From Salinibaculum rarum (GTDB lineage: Archaea > Halobacteriota > Halobacteria > Halobacteriales > Haloarculaceae): DNA of 64,000 nt. A program made the translations under genes and the position numbers. Numbering within the stretch: position 1 is the first letter of the stretch; the number at the start of each line of letters is the position of its first letter. The stretch lies in the NCBI RefSeq assembly GCF_030505615.1, contig NZ_CP129992.1:2542001-2606000 (forward strand), written 5' to 3'. Below are positions 59,762-64,000 of this stretch, one piece after another. The notes under the pieces are model-generated. The model made no database searches. It worked only from the letters and a program-made list of their open reading frames with translations, and had not been told where the DNA came from.

Positions 59762-60769
59762 ATGTCACCCGACGTGGAGACACTGTTTCTGAGGAGCGAC
59801 GAGTTGGCCGACCTCGCGACGCCGGCCGAATACGTCGATGCCGTCCGTGAAGGGTATCGACAGCGAGGCAATGGCGCACCCGCCGAGCCCCGAACCCGAC
59901 TCGACAGCGCCGACCCGCCTGGCTTTCTGACCGGCTACTTCGCTATCCTCCCGGAGACGGGGGCGATGGGCGGATACAACTACGCAGCGGGATTCGGCGC
60001 TCGGGACGCTCACTTTTTCCTCCCGCTTTTCGACGCCGAGAGTGGCAAACCCCTCGCACTGCTGGATGGTGCGAGCATGAACCCCTCGAAGACGGGGGCA
60101 GCGGGTGCAGTCGGTATCGACGCACTCGCACGCGAGGACGCGACGGACCTCGCAGTCATCGGTAGCGGTTCGCAAGCGCGCGGCCAGTTGCTCGCGGCAG
60201 CGACGGTCCGTGACCTCGAGACGGTCTCTGTGTTCTCACCGACCGCCGAGAACCGGCGTGCCTTCGCCGACTCGATGGACGGCAGCCTCGATGCCGCTGT
60301 CACTGCCGTCGAGGACACCGAGACGGCACTCGACGGGGCAGACATCGTCATCACGGCGACGACAGCCAGCGAACCAGTGTTCGACGGCGACCTGCTCGAA
60401 GCGGGAACACACGTCACTGCGATGGGCCAGTACGACCGCAAGAAGCGGGAAGTCGACGCGACGACGATAGCCCGCGCGACGTACGTCCCGGACCTCCGGA
60501 CACGCATAGACCAGGACGCCGGTGCCTACATCCAGGCACTCGCGGATGGCGCTATCGACGAGGGGCACGTCCACGCAGAACTGGGCGAGGTCGTCGCGGG
60601 CGTGGCAGAAGGACGCACCAGCGACGACGAAATTACGCTGTTCGACAGCGGCGGGACGGGTATCGAGACAGTCGCCGCAGCACATATGCTCTACGAGAAG
60701 GCACGCGAGAAGGGACTCGGGACGACGCTCCCGTTCTCACCAGCCAGCGACGCTATGCCCGGCCGTTAG
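59762..60769 (+). CDS. ornithine cyclodeaminase/mu-crystallin family protein
   Basis: A 335-residue NAD(P)-dependent enzyme. The Rossmann block LAVIGSGSQARGQLLAA (about 134-150) and the preceding LLDGASMNPSKTGAAGAVGI match the family, which includes ornithine cyclodeaminase, alanine dehydrogenase and ketimine reductases. The late ELGEVVAGVAEGRTSDDEIT and LFDSGGTGIETVAAA are also typical. The actual substrate cannot be read. ATG at 59762. It overlaps the convergent presenilin-like gene by four bases at the stop codons. Confidence 0.9.
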   Translation: MSPDVETLFLRSDELADLATPAEYVDAVREGYRQRGNGAPAEPRTRLDSADPPGFLTGYFAILPETGAMGGYNYAAGFGARDAHFFLPLFDAESGKPLALLDGASMNPSKTGAAGAVGIDALAREDATDLAVIGSGSQARGQLLAAATVRDLETVSVFSPTAENRRAFADSMDGSLDAAVTAVEDTETALDGADIVITATTASEPVFDGDLLEAGTHVTAMGQYDRKKREVDATTIARATYVPDLRTRIDQDAGAYIQALADGAIDEGHVHAELGEVVAGVAEGRTSDDEITLFDSGGTGIETVAAAHMLYEKAREKGLGTTLPFSPASDAMPGR

Positions 60770-61848
60770 AAGAAGCCCGCCAGACCGAGTGCCTCGAGGA
60801 GTGGAATCCCGCTCGCGAGGGCGCCGACCAGATACCCGGCGATAGAGCCGCCGTTGAGCAGGGGGAGACCCGCGTGGGCGCGCCCTTTCAACACCATCCA
60901 CAGCAGGACGACGAGTCCGAGCAGCGTCCCGACCATCGCAGTCCCCGCCGGCAGTGGAATCGAGAGGCCAGGCAGCGACAGGGTCGGGACGTCGGTGACG
61001 AAAAAGGCCGCGCTGGCGACCAGAACGGTCGGAATCACCGCATCACCGAGCCCGATAAAGAGCGCGTCCCGGTCGCCGATTGCGTCCTCGCCGTCCTGGT
61101 CTGCGTCTGCGTCATCGGTTGCATGCTCGCCTGTCGCGGCCTCGGCGTCCTCGACCAACTCCCCGCTATCCATGTCTTCGCTCTCGGAGGATTCCTCATT
61201 CTCTTCGTCGTCGGAGACGCTGCCGGGCATATCCGCATCGAGAAACGAGTACGACAGGGAGAGCGGGATGACGAGCACGATGGGGACACGCATCTCCATG
61301 ACGCCGGACGCGAGCGTGAGCATGTGTTCGGTGCCGTAGACGCTGATAGCGTCGTAGACTGCGAGCGCCGAGAGCAACACGAGCGCGGGCAGGATACCGA
61401 AATTGATGCCGAAGATTCCGGCTGCGCCGATACCCATCAGGATACCCGCGGCGTCGATGACGTACCACTCTGGGTAGGTCCAGAGCGCGATACCGAGGAG
61501 GGCGGCCATCCCAACCGCAACGATGGGGATGGCGGTGCCGCCGACAGAGACGACGACCGGCGGTAACACCACCTGGAAGACGTAGAAGGCGACGTAGGCT
61601 CCCGAGAAGACGACGAAACCTCTGAGGAGCACGTCGACGTCGAGTTTGATAGCCGCGAGCATCAAGGCAGTGGCGACGAGAATCGCACCGATGTAGACGA
61701 CGCTGTTGGTCGGGTCGGAGGTGTCCTCGACGAACTGGTAGTTCTGTGCTTTGAACGGCTCGACGACGGCGAGTGCACCGAGCTGTACGACGAGAAAGAG
61801 ACCCACGATTGCCCCACTGGCGAGAAACGCACGCCGGCGCTGGTCCAT
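60766..61848 (-). CDS. presenilin/signal peptide peptidase-like aspartyl protease
   Basis: A 360-residue membrane protein with about nine helices. The catalytic aspartates are Asp166 (ALAVYDAISVYGTEH) and Asp269 (IGLGDAVIP). The PAL motif is changed to LPLLNGG in the last part. Between the two catalytic helices lies an extra acidic loop (about 205-260, VSDDEENEESSESEDMDSGE and more), probably cytosolic. It resembles archaeal presenilin homologues. Substrates are unknown. It follows gar1 by 50 bases on the same strand. Confidence 0.9.
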   Translation of the reverse strand: MDQRRRAFLASGAIVGLFLVVQLGALAVVEPFKAQNYQFVEDTSDPTNSVVYIGAILVATALMLAAIKLDVDVLLRGFVVFSGAYVAFYVFQVVLPPVVVSVGGTAIPIVAVGMAALLGIALWTYPEWYVIDAAGILMGIGAAGIFGINFGILPALVLLSALAVYDAISVYGTEHMLTLASGVMEMRVPIVLVIPLSLSYSFLDADMPGSVSDDEENEESSESEDMDSGELVEDAEAATGEHATDDADADQDGEDAIGDRDALFIGLGDAVIPTVLVASAAFFVTDVPTLSLPGLSIPLPAGTAMVGTLLGLVVLLWMVLKGRAHAGLPLLNGGSIAGYLVGALASGIPLLEALGLAGFF

Positions 61849-61898
61849 ACTCGGCTACTCGACTGAGAGCCGTTTCAGGGTTTCGACAGCCACTCCAC

Positions 61899-62135
61899 CT
61901 ACGACCCGTCGCGAGCGTAGACTTTCGACCCGACCAGCGTAGCAACTCGGACGCTCTCGCCGGGCGAGACGGCGACGTAGGGCTGTTCGACGGGGCCAAA
62001 CACGTCGACGACGCGACCCACGTCGGAAAGAGACTCGTCGACGACACGCGTTCCGACGCCAGGCACCGAATCGTCGGGACTCCGGACGACCGCGATTCCC
62101 TGTGCCGTCCGGACCACCTCGCCGAGGCGTTTCAT
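61899..62135 (-). CDS. gar1: H/ACA ribonucleoprotein protein Gar1
   Basis: A 78-residue beta-barrel RNA-protein component needed by Cbf5 for guided pseudouridylation and rRNA processing. The pattern [20 protein letters not shown] and [20 protein letters not shown] is that of archaeal Gar1. ATG at 62135 overlaps the SRP19 stop as ATGA. Length is normal. Confidence 0.92.
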   Translation of the reverse strand: MKRLGEVVRTAQGIAVVRSPDDSVPGVGTRVVDESLSDVGRVVDVFGPVEQPYVAVSPGESVRVATLVGSKVYARDGS

Positions 62136-62410
62136 CCGCGAATGACGTCGAGATAGGCCGCGACGGCCCCAAGGAGGTCGGTCTTGCTGGCGTCGTCGGC
62201 ACCTTTCACGAGTACGCGCCCGCGTGGGTCGTACTCACGAGGATAGGTCTTCTCGCGCTCGATAACGGCGTCGTAGCCCACCTGCTGGACCGCCTGTGCA
62301 ATCTCGTCGACGGTCGGCTCGCTGACTGCGAGTTCCGTCGATACCCGTCGCCCCTCGGCACGGGTACAGTCCGCATCGAGAAAGGCCGGCCAGATGACGT
62401 TCTCGACCAT
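62132..62410 (-). CDS. srp19: signal recognition particle protein SRP19
   Basis: A 92-residue RNA-binding protein that helps SRP54 bind 7S RNA for co-translational targeting. The N-terminal [20 protein letters not shown] and [15 protein letters not shown] are typical. ATG at 62410 is the family start. It is coupled to gar1 by a four-base overlap; this pairing recurs in haloarchaea as I recall. Confidence 0.92.
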   Translation of the reverse strand: MVENVIWPAFLDADCTRAEGRRVSTELAVSEPTVDEIAQAVQQVGYDAVIEREKTYPREYDPRGRVLVKGADDASKTDLLGAVAAYLDVIRG

Positions 62411-62467
62411 ACCCTCACGTCGACGGGCGTGACACAAACGTCTTTCCAGTCGCGGCGTCGCCGGCGC

Positions 62468-62782
62468 TCAGCCCTCGGTCAACACGTCGACCGCCTCCGC
62501 GCCGACGTAGAGGTCACGCCGCCCGGTCTCCTTCTCGATGACGACCGCCCCGGCGGAGAAGTCGGGGTCGCCGTCGTCGTCGAAGAGTGCATCCGGCTTG
62601 CCACCGATGCGTGTCGCCGACCCGACCGACAGCATCGCCTCCCGCCGGGCGTCAGCGCGGCTCTCCGCGCCGGCGATGTCAGTCGTCTCGACTGTTTCGG
62701 GCCGGTCCTCGACCAGCCGTGCCACTTGTCGCCCAGTCTCGGTCGCCGCCGCGGAATCGAAGAGGAACTCCACTACGCGCAT
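62468..62782 (-). CDS. small haloarchaeal conserved protein
   Basis: A 104-residue protein: MRVVEFLFDSAAATETGRQV, a helical acidic middle (DIAGAESRADARREAML) and a beta-rich end (AGAVVIEKETGRRDLYVGAE). No motif known to me. It reads in the direction of srp19, 58 bases upstream of it, and may be co-transcribed. Confidence 0.75.
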   Translation of the reverse strand: MRVVEFLFDSAAATETGRQVARLVEDRPETVETTDIAGAESRADARREAMLSVGSATRIGGKPDALFDDDGDPDFSAGAVVIEKETGRRDLYVGAEAVDVLTEG

Positions 62783-62860
62783 GGACAGCGTTGGGGCCGA
62801 CAGCCCAAAGTTCCCCTCGGTTGGCGGGCCTTGATGAGCGGCGAGTGCCTATGTCGGGGT

Positions 62861-63211
62861 GTGTCTGACGACTCGCCTCCCGATACCGGCGGTATCGACA
62901 ACACGCCGACGGTCACCTGTGCCCGGTGTGACCAGTCGTGGCGCCTCGACTACGAGCTGGATGACATGCAGGTTGGCAACCAGGCGGTCGAGCAGTTCGC
63001 CCTCGACCACTACCGCCACACCGGCCACTTCCCTGACGACGTGACGCCGTGGCTCGTCGACTGTCGCCACTGTCCCGACGGCGACCAGTTCCTCTCCGAA
63101 CAGCCCGCCCGCCGCTGGGCAGAAACGCACGTCCGGCACACGCGCCATACGGTCGCCGTCGAGGCGCCGACATCTGCCGAGACAGAGTTACTCGCTCCGG
63201 ACGGCGAGTAA
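62861..63211 (+). CDS. haloarchaeal protein with paired CxxC motifs
   Basis: A 116-residue protein; the GTG at 62861 (then SDDSPPDTGG) is the likely start, with an ATG at 62834 as an alternative. Two CxxC units (TCARCDQSW and CRHCPDGDQF), about 50 residues apart, and several His (HYRHTGHFP, VRHTRHTVAVE) suggest a zinc-binding fold. An acidic end follows. Not a family that I can name; it may bind nucleic acid. Confidence 0.72.
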   Translation: MSDDSPPDTGGIDNTPTVTCARCDQSWRLDYELDDMQVGNQAVEQFALDHYRHTGHFPDDVTPWLVDCRHCPDGDQFLSEQPARRWAETHVRHTRHTVAVEAPTSAETELLAPDGE

Positions 63212-63429
63212 CCGAAACCGACGCCAGTAATGGTTCTGTCCCTCTTCTGGAAACTACCGAGACCGAAACGGACGAAAAGATGTGGCGGGTAGAAGATTAC
63301 CCGAACATCTGGCGCATCATCTGTGTTTTGGGGACACACAGGGAACCCAACAGCGATGAATATCCAGGTCTACTCAGCAACAGAAGCTTCTGGAAATCCT
63401 TACTTCGCGGGTCGTCGTAAGTGTCGATA

Positions 63430-64000
63430 ATGAGCCACGAGTGCGACGATTGCAGACAAGAGTTTGACACACTCTCACGACTCCGCCTGCACGATTGTCC
63501 CGGCAACCAGCCTGCCGAAGCGACAGAGACCTCCACGACTGAGACGACAGACGAACCTACAAGAACCTCGCTTGAAGATTCCGGCCTTGACCGAGAGAAA
63601 CTCGAACGCGAGTACCCCGACGTAGTTGGAGACCTGCCTGAACTCTCTGACGACGCACGCGAAGGAGATTTGTCAGCCCTGTCTCGTGCGATTGCCGAAT
63701 ACGAACGAGTGCTGACGAAAGTCTCCCGCGGTGACGCACCAGGCGGCGACGACCTCCACAGTGACCTCTTGTTCGCCTATTATGAACCGCTCGCCGATGG
63801 ACTTGCGGCCGCCACTGAGACGAATGGATGGGAGGTACTTGTTGAGTTTGCCGACGCCTATGATCCGCGCGGACAGGACGCGTTCCCCGAAGTTGGGCAC
63901 GTCATCGCCAACGTACTCGGACGCTCGGTCATTCGGACCTGCCAAGACGACGGCGTCGACGCTATCCCGGCTGCCGCGCTGGCGTTTCTCGGCGCGATTC
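63430..64000 (+). CDS. zinc-finger protein, partial (cut by the window end)
   Basis: An open frame from ATG 63430 to the last base, at least 190 residues. It begins MSHECDDCRQEFDTLSRLRL then HDC, a C2HC/C2H2-like finger. A Thr/Glu-rich linker and a helical acidic domain (EYPDVVGDLPELSDDAREGD and EVLVEFADAYDPRGQDAFPE) follow. Codons such as AGA, TCT and GAT are more frequent than in neighbours, hinting at accessory DNA. The upstream 218 bases show only a weak TATA-like ccttactt about 30 bases before the start. The 3' end is outside the window. Confidence 0.75.
   Translation, partial: MSHECDDCRQEFDTLSRLRLHDCPGNQPAEATETSTTETTDEPTRTSLEDSGLDREKLEREYPDVVGDLPELSDDAREGDLSALSRAIAEYERVLTKVSRGDAPGGDDLHSDLLFAYYEPLADGLAAATETNGWEVLVEFADAYDPRGQDAFPEVGHVIANVLGRSVIRTCQDDGVDAIPAAALAFLGAI

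Overview
The window comes from a haloarchaeon. It is GC-rich, the predicted proteins are strongly acidic, many genes look leaderless with a TATA-like box about 26-30 bases before the start codon, and it carries archaeal marker genes: TFB, TFS, CetZ, SRP19, Gar1, FEN1, RNase HI, NreA, NAC, Hvo_1808-type surface protein, the FolC-FolP fusion and the PurN-PurH fusion. A member of the Haloarculaceae is my guess only. No rRNA, tRNA or CRISPR array was found.

Layout. 1-3.0 kb: a conserved protein, a GpgS-like glycosyltransferase, a tiny zinc-ribbon protein and an aldo/keto reductase. 3.04-4.94 kb: an IS605-type element with divergent tnpA (Y1 HUH transposase) and tnpB (RNA-guided nuclease family), terminal hairpins and a probable omega RNA at the tnpB 3' end. 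4.9-7.5 kb: a membrane-anchored DHH phosphoesterase, an NAD-dependent epimerase-like protein and a small conserved protein. 7.6-17.0 kb: a nine-gene stretch on the minus strand whose core is a tightly overlapping eight-gene operon encoding a Tad/type IV pilus-like machine (VirB11-type ATPase, double TadC-like membrane platform, several proteins with pilin-like or single-anchor N-termini, and a 991-residue exported protein). It is divergent from a cetZ tubulin-like gene.

17-30 kb is a conserved information-processing and housekeeping stretch: CetZ, a phosphodiesterase with an overlooked 37-residue neighbour, inorganic pyrophosphatase, PadR regulator, RNase HI operon, TFB, NreA, TFS, tRNA methyltransferase/NAC/PUA operon, NYN-domain protein and HtpX. 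31-37.6 kb holds an MFS transporter behind a perfect 8+8 bp palindrome and then a translationally coupled lysine operon (dapA-dapB-dapD-lysA-dapE) with no dapF or aminotransferase gene in it. 37.6-48.6 kb: an ABC-2 exporter behind a 9+9 bp palindrome, purB, PrsW protease, purNH, a histidine kinase, a tautomerase, and two lipoproteins, one with a zinc-protease motif.

48.6-62.8 kb: FolC-FolP fusion, a 594-base gene-free gap with a dense set of inverted repeats, an HTH regulator, a glycosyltransferase, a uracil-DNA glycosylase-like protein with a coupled 29-codon ORF, fumarase, a phasin-like coiled-coil protein, FEN1, an acetyltransferase, a methyltransferase, a DUF3054 membrane protein, an ornithine cyclodeaminase-like protein, and an SRP19-Gar1-presenilin-like cluster. 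The right edge (63.4-64 kb) cuts a zinc-finger gene whose codon use is visibly less GC-biased, which could mark the start of an accessory region.

The best candidates for something not yet described are the pilus-like locus at 7.6-17 kb, the hairpin-rich in-frame insert in tnpA, the structured gap at 51.5 kb, and several short coupled or leaderless ORFs that ordinary gene calling would miss. DUF numbers are given from memory of family names and were not checked by a search.
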